Source: Nocardioides eburneiflavus (GTDB lineage Bacteria; Actinomycetota; Actinomycetes; Propionibacteriales; Nocardioidaceae). From it: a stretch of DNA of 64,000 nucleotides. Every line of letters begins with the position of its first letter. The stretch's first letter is position 1. Under the pieces are notes generated by a model. That model saw only the letters and a list, made by a program, of their open reading frames with translations. It was not told where the DNA came from and searched no databases. This document shows positions 9,192 to 19,188 of this stretch, piece after piece. The DNA lies in contig NZ_SRRO01000001.1 of NCBI RefSeq assembly GCF_004785795.1, positions 2,852,001 through 2,916,000 on the forward strand, given 5' to 3'. A program made the position numbers and the translations under genes.

Positions 9192-10120
9192 TGGACCGTC
9201 TCGCAGGCCGCGTACGCCGCGCCCGCCGCTGGGGCAGGGCGGCCGCGCTCACCCTCGTCCTCGGCGTGACCGCCCTCGTCGTGCCGCAGTCGGCGGTGCA
9301 GCCGACCGACGTCTCCCTCGTGAAGATCCGGCACGCGCAGGGAGTGGCCACCGGCGGCGAGGACGTCGTGTGGATCCTTGCCGTCGGCTCCGACGCCCGA
9401 CCGGGCCAGGCCATGACCCGGGCGCGCGGGGACGCGCTGCAGCTGGTCGGGATCAACACCCGGACCGGCGCGGCGACCGCGATCGGGGTGCCGCGCGACT
9501 CCTGGGTGTCGATCCCGGGCGATGGCAGGGAGAAGATCAACTCCGCCCTCTACTTCGCCGGCCCGCGTGGCATGGCGGGCGCGATGCGCAACCTCGTCGG
9601 CATCGAGCCCGACTACGTCATGGTGACCCGGTTCCCCTTCTTCGAGGACATGGTCGACGACATCGGCGGCATCACCGTCACGAACCCGCGCCGCTTCTCG
9701 GACCCGAACCTCAAGAAGGAGGGGTTCCGCAAGGGACGCATCCGCCTCGGCGGCTACGACGCGATGGCCTTCTCGCGGATCCGGTACAACCTCTCGGGCG
9801 GTGACTTCGACCGCTCGGCCAACCAGCAGCGGACGCTTCGCGGGATCCACGCCCGGATCCGCAGCCAGGCCGACCGGCCGGGCTTCATCGAGCGCGGCGT
9901 GATGACCGTGATGGCGCACACCGACACCAACGCCTCGCCCGCCGAGCTGTTCGAGATCGCGCAAGCCGTCGCCCAGGTCGACCCGCGCCGCATCACGACG
10001 TGCGTGGTGCAGGGCCGGATCGGGTTCGTGGGGGCGGCGAGCGTGGTCTTCCCCGACGTCGCCCAGGCCCGGCGGCTGGGACGCGAGGCCCGCCGGGACG
10101 CCACCCTCCGCGGCTGCTGA
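9191..10120 (+). CDS. LytR-CpsA-Psr (LCP) family cell-wall protein
   Basis: A 309-residue protein with one N-terminal membrane segment (about residues 17-36) and an extracytoplasmic LCP domain. Family landmarks are the VGSDAR segment, GVPRDSWVSIPG and KINSA, followed by a catalytic-core IGGITV segment and FSRIRY. LCP enzymes transfer undecaprenyl-linked glycopolymers to peptidoglycan (in Actinobacteria, arabinogalactan or teichoic acid-like polymers). The overlap with the preceding lipoprotein gene implies joint expression. The polymer attached here is unknown. Confidence 0.88.
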   Translation: MDRLAGRVRRARRWGRAAALTLVLGVTALVVPQSAVQPTDVSLVKIRHAQGVATGGEDVVWILAVGSDARPGQAMTRARGDALQLVGINTRTGAATAIGVPRDSWVSIPGDGREKINSALYFAGPRGMAGAMRNLVGIEPDYVMVTRFPFFEDMVDDIGGITVTNPRRFSDPNLKKEGFRKGRIRLGGYDAMAFSRIRYNLSGGDFDRSANQQRTLRGIHARIRSQADRPGFIERGVMTVMAHTDTNASPAELFEIAQAVAQVDPRRITTCVVQGRIGFVGAASVVFPDVAQARRLGREARRDATLRGC

Positions 10121-10146
10121 GGCCGCTGACGAGGGGGCGTCCCGGC

Positions 10147-10211
10147 GCCGGCCCGCACGCCGGCCCGCACGCCGGCCCGCACGCCGGCCCGCACGCCGGC
10201 CCGCACGCCGG
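10147..10211. repeat. Five perfect 12-bp tandem repeats between convergent genes
   Basis: GCCGGCCCGCAC occurs five times without change from 10147 to 10206, followed by a partial GCCGG. Each unit contains the palindrome GCCGGC, so transcripts of either strand could fold. The array lies between the LCP stop (10120) and the stop of the convergent secreted-protein gene (10212). Confidence 0.95.
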
Positions 10212-11627
10212 TCAGTGCGGGTAGATGCGCCCCGCGGTCCTGGCCAGGTCGATGACCACCGCGTCGGAGTAGAGCTTGATCCGCAGCCCGATCACCTGCG
10301 AGCCGCGGTAGCCGGTGTCGACGAGCTGGCGCTGGATCTCCCCGACGCCGTTGGGCAGCTCCACCACGCCGCCGGGGGCGGGGACCTCCAGCGGCTGGCC
10401 GCCGACGGTGATCGACCCGATCGCGGTCGAGACCTTCGAGCGGACCCGCTTGCCGGCCTTCTGGCGCATCGCTGCGCGTGAGCTGAGGTCGGTGATGACG
10501 AGCTGGGCGGTGGGGATGGACACCGACCGGATCGCCGTGCGTGACCAGCCCTTGGCGACCTTCTTCCTGCCGAGCTGGTCGCCGTTGACCTGGTAGCTCA
10601 CGCCGTCGAGGAGGACGGGCACCGGCACCAGCTGGCTGGCGTGCGGGACCCGGTAGGTCTGGGTGCGCCCGCGCGAGCCCTGGCAGGGGAGGGCCTTGTG
10701 CTGGACGTTGCCGAACCTCAGGGCGCCGTCGAGGACCTGGTAGTCCATGGCGGTGCCCCCGGACCGGAACACTCCCACCGGCGCCGGACCGCCCATCCGG
10801 ACCCGGGCCGTGCCGAGCTCGACGAGCTGGCGGCGGTCACCGGCGGTCACCTCGATCCGCAGGGCCGAGGCCTGGGACTGGGCGTTGCGGTCGTTCGCCC
10901 GGCCGTTCTCGTAGCCGAGCGCGATCGACCCGAGGCCCGGGATCACGATCGGCTTCGTCACGTCGCTGAGCACCTCGAAGACCTGCTGGGCGGCCTGCTG
11001 GGTGCCCGTGAACACCGTGTCGCTGACCTGGTCGAGCGGCGCGAGGAGCTCCTGGAGCTCGGGCGGCAGCTGCTGCACGACGGTGTTCTCGAGGAGCTCG
11101 AGGGAGATGCTGGCGAAGGTGAAGCTCTCGGCGTGGCCGTAGCCCTGCGGGGTGTTGAAGGCGTGCGCCGTGGTCTGCAGGCCCTTGATCACCAGCCGTG
11201 GCGTCGTCAGCGGGCCCACGGTGCCGCCGATGCTGATGTCGCCGATCGTGTTGGTCCCGCGTACGCCGTGGGTGGCGCCGTCGACGTACGTCTCCGTGCG
11301 GCTGGTGCTGGCCGAGACCCGGATGAGCGGGTTGTCCGGGACCGAGACCGCGCTCCGCTGCTCCACGACCTTGCCGGCCGCGCGGGTGCACAGCTGCTGG
11401 GCGTGCGCGTCCTTGAGGTTGAGCGCCTCGACGCTGTCGGTCACCAGCTTCACGCCGTAGACGTCACCGCGGTAGCCGAACTTCGTGAGCGTGTCGGAGG
11501 ACGCGGCCCTGGCGTCGGCGCCGTCGCTCGCGCCGGCGGGGGCTGCCGCCCCGGCGGACAGCACGAGCGCTGCCGTCAGCCCGACGCCCGCCACGGCGGC
11601 GAACCGCCGCCCGGATCCCGTGTGCAC
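10212..11627 (-). CDS. Secreted beta-rich protein, choice-of-anchor-P-like
   Basis: A 471-residue exported protein. The signal peptide is clear: RR near the N-terminus, then VAGVGLTAALVLSAGAAAPAGA. The mature part is rich in short beta segments with repeated patterns (GYRGDVYGVKL, later GYRGSQVIGLRI), two distant cysteines and no enzyme motif. The architecture resembles actinobacterial secreted proteins annotated as choice-of-anchor P, but this is a weak match by eye. GTG 11627 was chosen because GGAGG lies five bases upstream; GTG at 11651, behind GGGAGGG, is a close alternative. No sorting motif or C-terminal membrane anchor is visible. Confidence 0.7.
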   Translation of the reverse strand: MHTGSGRRFAAVAGVGLTAALVLSAGAAAPAGASDGADARAASSDTLTKFGYRGDVYGVKLVTDSVEALNLKDAHAQQLCTRAAGKVVEQRSAVSVPDNPLIRVSASTSRTETYVDGATHGVRGTNTIGDISIGGTVGPLTTPRLVIKGLQTTAHAFNTPQGYGHAESFTFASISLELLENTVVQQLPPELQELLAPLDQVSDTVFTGTQQAAQQVFEVLSDVTKPIVIPGLGSIALGYENGRANDRNAQSQASALRIEVTAGDRRQLVELGTARVRMGGPAPVGVFRSGGTAMDYQVLDGALRFGNVQHKALPCQGSRGRTQTYRVPHASQLVPVPVLLDGVSYQVNGDQLGRKKVAKGWSRTAIRSVSIPTAQLVITDLSSRAAMRQKAGKRVRSKVSTAIGSITVGGQPLEVPAPGGVVELPNGVGEIQRQLVDTGYRGSQVIGLRIKLYSDAVVIDLARTAGRIYPH

Positions 11628-11800
11628 CTGATCCTCCGCCCGTTGCCGCACGTTCCCTCCCAAGGGTCCTGGGGAGCCCACGACTGTGCCGACCCAGGTG
11701 ACCGGCCAGTAACTCCCTCGAGCCGTCAACGAGCAGGGCACGGATCGGTGACGGTGCTCACCGCAAGCCGGTCACACGGGACGAGTGCCGTGGGACGACG

Positions 11801-11830
11801 AAGGCCCGGACCTGGGCGGGTCCGGGCCTT
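11801..11830 (-). terminator. Terminator downstream of tRNA-Arg
   Basis: AAGGCCCGGACC (11801-11812) and GGTCCGGGCCTT (11819-11830) form a perfect 12-bp stem with a 6-base loop, ten bases beyond the 3' end of the tRNA on the minus strand. There is no long U-tract, as is usual in high-GC actinobacteria. Confidence 0.85.
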
Positions 11831-11839
11831 GCGGGTGGG

Positions 11840-11912
11840 CGCCTCCGGCAGGATTCGAACCTGCGGCACCTGGTACCGGAAACCAGTGCTCTATCCCCTG
11901 AGCTACGGAGGC
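11840..11912 (-). tRNA. tRNA-Arg (anticodon CCG)
   Basis: The minus strand folds as a complete cloverleaf. The acceptor GCCTCCG pairs with CGGAGGC, the D stem is GCTC/GAGC, and the anticodon stem CTGGT/ACCAG encloses the loop TTCCGGT with anticodon CCG. The T arm is GCAGG-TTCGAAT-CCTGC. The 73-nt span includes the discriminator base; the 3' CCA is not encoded. It reads the CGG arginine codon, frequent in this genome. Confidence 0.96.
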
Positions 11913-11977
11913 CCGCACCGGCCGGGGGCCGATGCGCGGTGAAGACTACCCGTCGCGATGCGCGCCGGTGAAACCGC

Positions 11978-12475
11978 CTAGCGGAGTGCGAGGGAGCCGG
12001 AGGTCGTGGCCGGGAAGGCCAGGCCCTCGTGCTCGGCGATCCGCGCGTCGAGCGCAGTCGCCACCTCGTCCGGCCACGGGGCCGTCAGGCGGGTCTCGAG
12101 GTCGATGTGGAGGAAGATCTCCTCGACCACGCAGGCGACCCGCTCGTGGGTCTCGTCGAGGAGGTACACGAGGACGTGCGCCGCGCGCTCGGAGCGACCG
12201 AGGAGGCGTACGCGCGCCGACATCGTGTCGCCGGTGCGCAGCTCGGCGAGGTAGGTGACGTGGTGCTCGGCGGTGAAGCAGGCGTGGCCGTGGGTCAGCG
12301 GCCACATCTGCGGGATGCCGACCTCGACGAGGGACTCGTCGAGCCCCTCGCTCGCGATGCCGATGTAGTGGCGGACGTTGAGGTGGCCGTTGATGTCCTC
12401 GAAGGGCATCGGCACGGGCTGCTCGACGTAGGCCGGGAGGTCGATCAGCTGGTCGTAGGTCGGGTGCGTCGTCAC
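11978..12475 (-). CDS. Acyl-CoA thioesterase-like hotdog protein
   Basis: A 165-residue single hotdog domain of the 4HBT_2/thioesterase-like type. The FEDINGHLNVRHYIGIASEG segment (about residues 25-44) has the central helix with Asp/His/Asn typical of these enzymes, followed by HHVTYLAELRTGDTM. It probably hydrolyses an acyl-CoA thioester in the cytosol, with unknown specificity. The GTG start is preceded seven bases upstream by TAGGGT (12483-12488, minus strand), predicting a leaderless transcript. It stands alone between the tRNA and argS. Confidence 0.82.
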   Translation of the reverse strand: MTTHPTYDQLIDLPAYVEQPVPMPFEDINGHLNVRHYIGIASEGLDESLVEVGIPQMWPLTHGHACFTAEHHVTYLAELRTGDTMSARVRLLGRSERAAHVLVYLLDETHERVACVVEEIFLHIDLETRLTAPWPDEVATALDARIAEHEGLAFPATTSGSLALR

Positions 12476-12592
12476 AGGCAGGACCCTAGGGCAGGTCGAC
12501 CTTGCCGTGCCGCTGACGTGCCCGCGCCGTGCCCGGTGGGCGGGCGGTGGTCAGGGCGTGAAACCGGTTCGGTCGGGGGCGGCGCCCGCCGA

Positions 12593-12598
12593 TAGGCT
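12593..12598 (+). promoter_or_regulatory. -10 element of argS, leaderless start
   Basis: TAGGCT lies six bases before the GTG start of argS, the spacing expected when transcription begins at the start codon. No Shine-Dalgarno sequence is visible. The -35 region is not clear. Confidence 0.55.
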
Positions 12599-12604
12599 TG
12601 CCCG

Positions 12605-14284
12605 GTGAATCCCGAGCAGCTCTCCGAGACCATCGTCGATGCGCTGGCGTCCCTCGTGGCCGACGGCGCGATCACGCTGCCCGACGGCGTGCCGACCCAG
12701 GTGACGGTGGAGCGACCCCGGCAGAAGGGGCACGGCGACTACGCCACCAACGTGGCGCTCCAGCTCGCGAAGAAGGCTGGGACCAACCCACGTGCCTTCG
12801 CCGACCTCGTCGCCGAGCGCCTCCGCGCCGCCGACGGCATCGCCGAGGTCGAGGTCGCCGGTCCGGGCTTCCTCAACGTGACGGTCGAGGCCGGCGCCCA
12901 GGGCCAGGTCGCGGCCGACGTCGTCGCGGCCGGAGCGGCGTACGGACGGACCGGGACGCTGGCCGGACAGTCGATCAACATCGAGTTCATCTCCGCCAAC
13001 CCGACCGGGCCGCTGCACCTCGGCCACACGCGGTGGGCCGTCCTGGGCGACGCGATCGCCCGGGTGCTGCAGGCGGCGGGCGCCGAGGTGGCGCGCGAGT
13101 TCTACATCAACGACCGTGGCAACCAGATGGACCTCTTCGGGGCGTCGCTCGAGGCCGCGGCCCTCGGGCGGCCGATCCCCGACGACGGCTACCAGGGCGG
13201 CTACATCGCCGACCTGGCGGCGGCGATCGTGGCCGAACAGCCCGGGATCGTCGACCTGCCAGAGGGCGAGCGGCTCCGCGCGTTCCGCGAGGCCGGCTAC
13301 GCACTGCAGCTCGCGGAGCAGCAGCGCCAGCTCGACGGCTTCAACACCCACTTCGACGTGTGGTTCTCCGAGCGCGACCTCCACGCCGACGAGTCCCACG
13401 GGTCGGTGGCCGACACCCTGCGCGACCTCAAGGACAACGGCCACCTCTTCGAGGCCGACGGAGCGCTCTGGATGCGCACCACCGACTTCGGTGACGACAA
13501 GGACCGGGTGCTCATCCGCAGCAACGGCGAGCTGACCTACTTCGCCTCCGACACCGCCTACTACCTCAACAAGCGCGCACGCGGCTTCGACCACTGCATC
13601 TACCTGCTCGGCGCCGACCACCACGGCTACGTCGGGCGGCTGCGGGCGATGGCGGCCTGCGTCGGGGACGACCCGGAGCTGACCCTCGACGTGATGATCG
13701 GCCAGCTGGTCAAGATCATGCGCGACGGCGAGGAGCTGAGGCTGTCCAAGCGGGCCGGCACGATCGTGACGCTCAACGAGCTCATGGACGAGATCGGCGT
13801 CGACGCGCTCCGCTACTCGCTCGCGCGCTACCCCGCCGACAGCCCGCTGACGCTCGACGTCGCCGAGATCACCAAGGCCTCGAGCGACAACCCCGTCTAC
13901 TACGTGCAGTACGCCCACGCGCGCACGTGCCGGATGATGGAGAACGCCACCGACGTGGGCATGTCCCTCCCGGGCGAGGCGTTCGACCCGTCGCTGCTCG
14001 ACCACGAGCTCGACGGCCGCCTCCTGCGTGCCCTGGCCGACTACCCGCGCGTGGTCGCCAGCGCCGCGGAGCTCCGCGAGCCGCACCGGGTCTCGCGCTA
14101 CCTCGAGGACACGGCTGCGGTGTTCAACCGGTGGTACGACACCAAGGAGTGCCGGATGCTGCCGCAGGGCGACGAGCCGGTCACGGCGACCAACGAGGCT
14201 CGGCTGGTCCTCGTCCAGGCCGTCCGGACCGTGCTCGCCAACGGCCTCGACCTGCTCGGCGTCTCCGCCCCCGAGAGGATGTGA
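12605..14284 (+). CDS. argS: Arginyl-tRNA synthetase
   Basis: A 559-residue class I synthetase that charges tRNA-Arg. An N-terminal Arg-tRNA synthetase N domain is followed by the HIGH-type signature (HLGHTRW, about residues 137-143) within the Rossmann fold, and a KMSK-equivalent KRAGT near 381. The DALR anticodon-binding domain is at the C-terminus (DALRYSLARY begins the final third). The GTG start shows no ribosome site but has a -10 box six bases upstream. It is the first gene of the run argS-lysA-hom-thrC-thrB, with lysA starting six bases after its stop. Confidence 0.97.
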   Translation: MNPEQLSETIVDALASLVADGAITLPDGVPTQVTVERPRQKGHGDYATNVALQLAKKAGTNPRAFADLVAERLRAADGIAEVEVAGPGFLNVTVEAGAQGQVAADVVAAGAAYGRTGTLAGQSINIEFISANPTGPLHLGHTRWAVLGDAIARVLQAAGAEVAREFYINDRGNQMDLFGASLEAAALGRPIPDDGYQGGYIADLAAAIVAEQPGIVDLPEGERLRAFREAGYALQLAEQQRQLDGFNTHFDVWFSERDLHADESHGSVADTLRDLKDNGHLFEADGALWMRTTDFGDDKDRVLIRSNGELTYFASDTAYYLNKRARGFDHCIYLLGADHHGYVGRLRAMAACVGDDPELTLDVMIGQLVKIMRDGEELRLSKRAGTIVTLNELMDEIGVDALRYSLARYPADSPLTLDVAEITKASSDNPVYYVQYAHARTCRMMENATDVGMSLPGEAFDPSLLDHELDGRLLRALADYPRVVASAAELREPHRVSRYLEDTAAVFNRWYDTKECRMLPQGDEPVTATNEARLVLVQAVRTVLANGLDLLGVSAPERM

Positions 14285-14290
14285 TCGGTC

Positions 14291-15709
14291 GTGCCGACCG
14301 CCCACCCCTCCGGCTGGGCGCACGCCGACGGTGCGTTGCGGGCGAACCGTCCCGGTGGACCCCACTGGCTGCGTGAGCCCAGCGACCCCGACGCGCTGGT
14401 GACGTCGCTCTGGTCGCAGACCGCCACCAAGGCCGACGGCGTGCTGAGCGTGGGAGGTGTCTCGCTGCCCGAGCTGGTGCGCGAGCACGGCTCCCCGGCG
14501 TACGTCCTCGACGAGGCCGACTTCCGCAGCCGGGCCCGCGCCTTCCGCGACGCCTTCGGCGCCTACGACGTCTACTACGCGGGCAAGGCGTTCCTCTGCA
14601 CCACCGTCGTGCGGTGGCTGGCCGAGGAGGGGTTGTCGCTCGACGTGTGCTCCGGCGGTGAGCTGGCCGTCGCCGAGCGGGCCGGCTTCCCGATGGAGCG
14701 GGTGGGCTTCCACGGCAACAACAAGACGGTCGCCGAGCTCGAGCGCGCCGTCGAGCTGGGCGTGGGTCGCGTCATCGTCGACTCGTTCCACGAGATCGAG
14801 CGGCTGGCCTCGGTCACCAGCGAGCGGGGTCGCACCGTCGGAGTGATGGTGCGCGTGACCGCGGGCGTCGAGGCGCACACCCACGAGTACATCGCCACCG
14901 CCCACGAGGACCAGAAGTTCGGCTTCTCCATCGCCAGCGGCGACGCGCTCGAGGCCGTACGCCGGGTGCACGCCGCGCCCGGCCTCCGGCTGCTGGGGCT
15001 GCACTCCCACATCGGCAGCCAGATCTTCGACACCTCCGGCTTCGAGGTCGCTGCCCGCCGGGTGCTCACGCTGCACGCGCAGGTGAGCGAGGAGGTCGGC
15101 GTCGAGATGCCCGAGATGGACCTCGGCGGCGGGTTCGGCATCGCCTACACCACCCAGGACGACCCGTCCGACCCCGCGCAGCTCGCGACGGAGATCACGA
15201 AGATCGTCCAGCACGAGTGCCGTGCCCTCCGGGTCGCCGAGCCGCGGCTGTCCATCGAGCCGGGGCGCGCGATCGTCGGCCCCTCGATGTGCACCGTCTA
15301 CGAGGTCGGCACGGTCAAGGAGGTCGCCCTCGACGGCGGGCTGGTGCGCACCTACGTCTCGGTCGACGGCGGCATGAGCGACAACATCCGCACCGCCCTC
15401 TACGACGCCGACTACTCCGCCACGATCGCCTCCCGAGTCTCCGGTTCCGCGCCCGCCCTCGCCCGCGTCGTCGGCAAGCACTGCGAGGCCGGTGACATCG
15501 TCGTCAAGGACGAGTTCCTGCCCGGCGACGTACGCCCCGGCGACCTCGTGGCGGTGCCCGGGACCGGCGCCTACTGCAGATCCATGGCCTCCAACTACAA
15601 CCACGCGCTGCGTCCTCCGGTGATCGGAGTTCGGGACGGGAAGACTTTTACCGTGCTGCGACGAGAGACTGAGGCAGACCTGTTCGCGACCGATGTGGGT
15701 GTTCTCTGA
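14291..15709 (+). CDS. lysA: Diaminopimelate decarboxylase
   Basis: A 472-residue PLP enzyme catalysing the last step of lysine synthesis, meso-diaminopimelate to L-lysine. The PLP lysine lies in YYAGKAFL (about residue 98). HSHIGSQI and the glycine-rich phosphate site DLGGGFGI follow, with EPGRAIVG and the active-site cysteine region DEFLPGD further on. The alanine-racemase-like barrel and C-terminal sheet domain are complete. An N-terminal extension of about 40 residues precedes the core, as in other actinobacterial LysA. It overlaps hom by one base (TGATG). Confidence 0.96.
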   Translation: MPTAHPSGWAHADGALRANRPGGPHWLREPSDPDALVTSLWSQTATKADGVLSVGGVSLPELVREHGSPAYVLDEADFRSRARAFRDAFGAYDVYYAGKAFLCTTVVRWLAEEGLSLDVCSGGELAVAERAGFPMERVGFHGNNKTVAELERAVELGVGRVIVDSFHEIERLASVTSERGRTVGVMVRVTAGVEAHTHEYIATAHEDQKFGFSIASGDALEAVRRVHAAPGLRLLGLHSHIGSQIFDTSGFEVAARRVLTLHAQVSEEVGVEMPEMDLGGGFGIAYTTQDDPSDPAQLATEITKIVQHECRALRVAEPRLSIEPGRAIVGPSMCTVYEVGTVKEVALDGGLVRTYVSVDGGMSDNIRTALYDADYSATIASRVSGSAPALARVVGKHCEAGDIVVKDEFLPGDVRPGDLVAVPGTGAYCRSMASNYNHALRPPVIGVRDGKTFTVLRRETEADLFATDVGVL

Positions 15710-17028
15710 TGACTTCCGGTGACAAGCAGCGCCCCCTCGGCGTGGCCGTGCTCGGCTGCGGCGCGGTCGGGTCGCAGGTGGTGCGCCTGCTGGCCGAGCA
15801 GCGCGACGACCTCGCCGCCCGGGTCGGTGCCCCGGTCGAGCTGGTGGGGGTCGCCGTACGCCGGCTCGACGCACCCCGCGACGTGCAGGTCCCCGACGGC
15901 CTGCTGACCACCGACGCGCACGGCCTGGTCGCCCGCGACGACGTCGACCTCGTCGTCGAGGTGATCGGCGGCATCGAGCCCGCCCGCTCGCTGATCCTCT
16001 CCGCGCTGGAGAACGGCGCGAGCGTCGTCACGGCCAACAAGGCGCTGCTCGCCGAGGACGGACCGACGCTCTTCGAGGCCGCCGCCAAGGCCGAGCGCGA
16101 CCTCTACTACGAGGCCGCCGTGGCCGGCGCCATCCCGATCCTGCGTCCGCTGCGCGAGTCGCTCGCCGGCGACAGGGTCACCCGCGTGCTCGGCATCGTC
16201 AACGGCACGACCAACTTCATCCTCGACAAGATGGACACCTCGGGGGCGGGCTTCTCCGAGGCCCTCGAGGAGGCGCAGGAGCTCGGCTACGCCGAGGCCG
16301 ACCCGACCGCGGACGTCGAGGGCTTCGACGCCGCCGCGAAGGCCGCGATCCTGGCCAGCCTGGCCTTCCACTCGCGCGTCACCGCCTCCGACGTCTACCG
16401 GGAGGGGATCTCGGAGGTCACCGCAGCCGACGTCGCCAGCGCCCGCGACATGGGGTCGGTCGTCAAGCTGCTCGCGATCTGCGAGCTGCGTCCCGGTCCC
16501 GACGGCCAGGACCAGGTCGCCGCCCGGGTGCACCCCGCGATGATCCCGCGGTCGCACCCGCTCGCCAGCGTCCGCGAGGCCTACAACGCCGTGTTCGTCG
16601 AGTCCGAGGCCGCCGGCCAGCTCATGTTCTACGGCCCCGGCGCGGGCGGCTCGCCCACCGCGAGCGCCGTGCTCGGCGACCTGGTGACCATCGCGCGCAA
16701 CCGCCTCGCGGAGACCCGCGGCGCGGGCGAGTCGGCCTACGCCGACCGGGCGGTCCAGCCGATGGGGGAGACGCGCACCCGCTACCACGTCGCGATCGAC
16801 GTCGACGACCGCGCGGGCGTGCTCGCGACGGTCGCCAACGCGTTCGCCGACCACGACGTGTCCATCCAGACGGTCCGCCAGGAGGGACGCGGAGCCGACG
16901 CCCAGCTCGTCGTCGTCTCGCACGCCGCACCCGACGCCGCCCTCAGCGCGACCGTCGACCAGCTGCGCAGCATGGACATCGTGCGCGAGGTCACCTCCGT
17001 GATGCGGGTCGAGGGCGGCGACGAATGA
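15709..17028 (+). CDS. hom: Homoserine dehydrogenase
   Basis: A 439-residue enzyme reducing aspartate semialdehyde to homoserine, the branch point toward threonine and methionine. The N-terminal nucleotide-binding motif is GCGAVGSQV (about residues 16-24). The catalytic domain carries [11 protein letters not shown] and the [17 protein letters not shown] segment. A C-terminal ACT domain ([16 protein letters not shown]) suggests allosteric feedback by threonine, the usual control in this family. It overlaps lysA upstream and thrC downstream (ATGA). Confidence 0.96.
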   Translation: MTSGDKQRPLGVAVLGCGAVGSQVVRLLAEQRDDLAARVGAPVELVGVAVRRLDAPRDVQVPDGLLTTDAHGLVARDDVDLVVEVIGGIEPARSLILSALENGASVVTANKALLAEDGPTLFEAAAKAERDLYYEAAVAGAIPILRPLRESLAGDRVTRVLGIVNGTTNFILDKMDTSGAGFSEALEEAQELGYAEADPTADVEGFDAAAKAAILASLAFHSRVTASDVYREGISEVTAADVASARDMGSVVKLLAICELRPGPDGQDQVAARVHPAMIPRSHPLASVREAYNAVFVESEAAGQLMFYGPGAGGSPTASAVLGDLVTIARNRLAETRGAGESAYADRAVQPMGETRTRYHVAIDVDDRAGVLATVANAFADHDVSIQTVRQEGRGADAQLVVVSHAAPDAALSATVDQLRSMDIVREVTSVMRVEGGDE

Positions 17029-18095
17029 GCACCCACCAGTGGCGTGGCCTCATCGAGGAGTACCGCGCGCTCATCGACCTGCTGCCCGACGGCCTCGAGG
17101 CGGTGACGCTGCGCGAGGGCGGCACGCCCCTCGTGCACTCGGAGTGGCTCTCGTCCCTCACCGGCGGCCAGGTCTGGCTCAAGGTCGAGGGCGACAACCC
17201 GACCGGGTCCTTCAAGGACCGCGGCATGACCACGGCGATCTCGGTCGCCAAGCACGAGGGGGCGCAGGCCGTGGTCTGCGCCTCGACCGGCAACACGTCG
17301 GCGTCGATGGCGGCCTACGCCGCGAAGGCCGGCCTCAAGCCGCTGGTGCTCGTGCCGGAGGGCAAGATCGCCGCGGGCAAGATGGCCCAGGCCGTCGTGC
17401 ACGGCGCCCAGATCATCATGGTGCGCGGCAACTTCGACCACTGCCTGCAGATGGCCAAGGGCCTGGCCTGGGACTACCCCGTGGCGCTGGTCAACTCGGT
17501 CAACCCGGTCCGCCTCCAGGGCCAGAAGACCGCGGCCTTCGAGATCTGCGACTTCCTCGGCGACGCCCCCGACTACCACCTGCTGCCGGTGGGCAACGCC
17601 GGCAACATCTCGGCCTACTGGATGGGCTACGAGCAGTACGCCGACCTCGGCCGCGCGAGCAGGCGCCCCGTCATGCGGGGGTTCCAGGCCGAGGGCGCGT
17701 CGCCGCTCGTCACCGGCGAGCCCTTCCCGGACCCCGAGACCAAGGCGACCGCGATCCGCATCGGCAACCCCGCCTCGTGGAAGCTCGCCGAGGCGGCCGC
17801 CCACGAGTCGGGCGGTCGGTTCGCCGCGGTGACCGACGTCCAGATCCTCGCCGCGCAGGCCCAGCTGGCCCGGCACGACGGCGTCTTCGTCGAGCCGGCC
17901 TCGGCCGCCGGCATCGCCGGCCTGCTGTCGGAGCTCGCGGCAGGGGAGACCTACACCGGTGCGACGGTCGCCATCACGGTCACCGGCCACGGCCTCAAGG
18001 ACACCGCCACCGCGCTCGAGTCGTACGGTGACGTCGTCGACACGGTCGTGGACGCCGACGTGGCAGCCGCGGCCGCGGCCGCCGGTCTCGCCTGA
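17025..18095 (+). CDS. thrC: Threonine synthase
   Basis: A 356-residue PLP enzyme converting O-phosphohomoserine to threonine. The PLP lysine is in [10 protein letters not shown] (about residue 64), with the phosphate-binding GNAGN loop further on ([13 protein letters not shown]). The length fits the short class of bacterial threonine synthases. It starts inside the hom stop (ATGA) and ends three bases before thrB, so hom-thrC-thrB is one tightly coupled unit. Confidence 0.96.
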   Translation: MSTHQWRGLIEEYRALIDLLPDGLEAVTLREGGTPLVHSEWLSSLTGGQVWLKVEGDNPTGSFKDRGMTTAISVAKHEGAQAVVCASTGNTSASMAAYAAKAGLKPLVLVPEGKIAAGKMAQAVVHGAQIIMVRGNFDHCLQMAKGLAWDYPVALVNSVNPVRLQGQKTAAFEICDFLGDAPDYHLLPVGNAGNISAYWMGYEQYADLGRASRRPVMRGFQAEGASPLVTGEPFPDPETKATAIRIGNPASWKLAEAAAHESGGRFAAVTDVQILAAQAQLARHDGVFVEPASAAGIAGLLSELAAGETYTGATVAITVTGHGLKDTATALESYGDVVDTVVDADVAAAAAAAGLA

Positions 18096-18098
18096 GAC

Positions 18099-18995
18099 AT
18101 GGCGACCTTCGTCGACGGGCCCGCCCGGGTCAGCGTCCCGGCCACGTCCGCCAACCTCGGCCCGGGGTTCGACGCCTTCGGCCTGGCGCTGTCGCTGCGC
18201 GACGAGCTCGAGGCCGAGGTGCTGACCGAGGGCCTGGTGGTCGACGTGGCGGGTGCCGGCGCCGACGGCGTGCCTCGCGACGAGACCCACCTCGTCGTCC
18301 GGGCGATGCGGGCCGCCTTCGAGCTCATGGGGGAGCAGCCGCCCGGACTGCGGCTGTCGTGCCGCAACGTCATCCCGCACGCGCGCGGCCTCGGGTCGTC
18401 CTCGGCGGCGATCGTCGCCGGTGTCGTGCTCGCGCGGGGCCTCGTCGCCGGTGGTCAGCTGCTCGCGTCCGACGAGGCCCTGTTCGACCTCGCGGCCGAC
18501 CTCGAGGGCCACCCCGACAACGTCGCCGCAGCGTTCTACGGCGGGTTCGTGATCTCCGGCCGCGAGGCGGACCGCTGGTTCGCGGTGCGCGCAGGCGTCG
18601 ACCCGAGGATCACGGCGGTCGTGTTCGTCCCGCCGGACGGCGTCGAGACCACGGTCGCCCGCGGCCTGCTGCCCGACCTCGTCCCGCACGCCGAGGCCGC
18701 CGCCAACTCCGGCCGCGCCGCGTTGCTGGTGGCCGCGATCACGGGACAGCCCGAGCACCTGCTCGCCGCGACCCGGGACTGGCTCCACCAGGACCAGCGA
18801 GAGCCGGCGATGCCGAAGACCCTGGAGCTCGTACGCTCGCTGCGTGCCGACGGCGTGCCCGCCGTCGTGTCGGGGGCCGGGCCCACCGTGCTGGCGTTCG
18901 GGTCGGCCGACACCACGGACCTGCTCGCCCGCTGCCCGCGCGGGTGGACGCCGCACGAGCTGTCGATCGACGTCGAGGGCGCGCGCCTCACCTGA
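18099..18995 (+). CDS. thrB: Homoserine kinase
   Basis: A 298-residue GHMP kinase phosphorylating homoserine with ATP, the step before threonine synthase. The N-terminal SANLGPGFDAFG segment and the ATP-binding loop ARGLGSSSAA (about residues 94-103) are intact, and the C-terminal SGAGPTVLAF motif is present. It closes the threonine operon; the next gene, rho, follows after a leader of almost 200 bases with its own promoter-like TAACCT at 19048-19053. Confidence 0.96.
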   Translation: MATFVDGPARVSVPATSANLGPGFDAFGLALSLRDELEAEVLTEGLVVDVAGAGADGVPRDETHLVVRAMRAAFELMGEQPPGLRLSCRNVIPHARGLGSSSAAIVAGVVLARGLVAGGQLLASDEALFDLAADLEGHPDNVAAAFYGGFVISGREADRWFAVRAGVDPRITAVVFVPPDGVETTVARGLLPDLVPHAEAAANSGRAALLVAAITGQPEHLLAATRDWLHQDQREPAMPKTLELVRSLRADGVPAVVSGAGPTVLAFGSADTTDLLARCPRGWTPHELSIDVEGARLT

Positions 18996-19188
18996 CCCGG
19001 TCGAGCGGCTCTCGGCACTGCTGGCTGTCGGCGGTCGACCTGCCTGCTAACCTGACCGCGCGCCGTTCGGCGTACCTGCCCGTCCCGGTCCTCCGGCATC
19101 CGCGAGGACTGCGTGCTCGGGCGACCACCATCCGCCTCGTAGGCCGCCCCGGGCGCCTCGCAGGCGACGCGACGTGCGAAGGATCCAC

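Noticed and set aside
10147..10211. Short CRISPR array
   Set aside because: The 12-bp units are contiguous with no spacers, and no cas genes are present.
12551..15874. Long minus-strand open frame opposite argS and lysA
   Set aside because: The plus strand carries two complete conserved enzymes. The antisense frame is low-complexity and crosses both.
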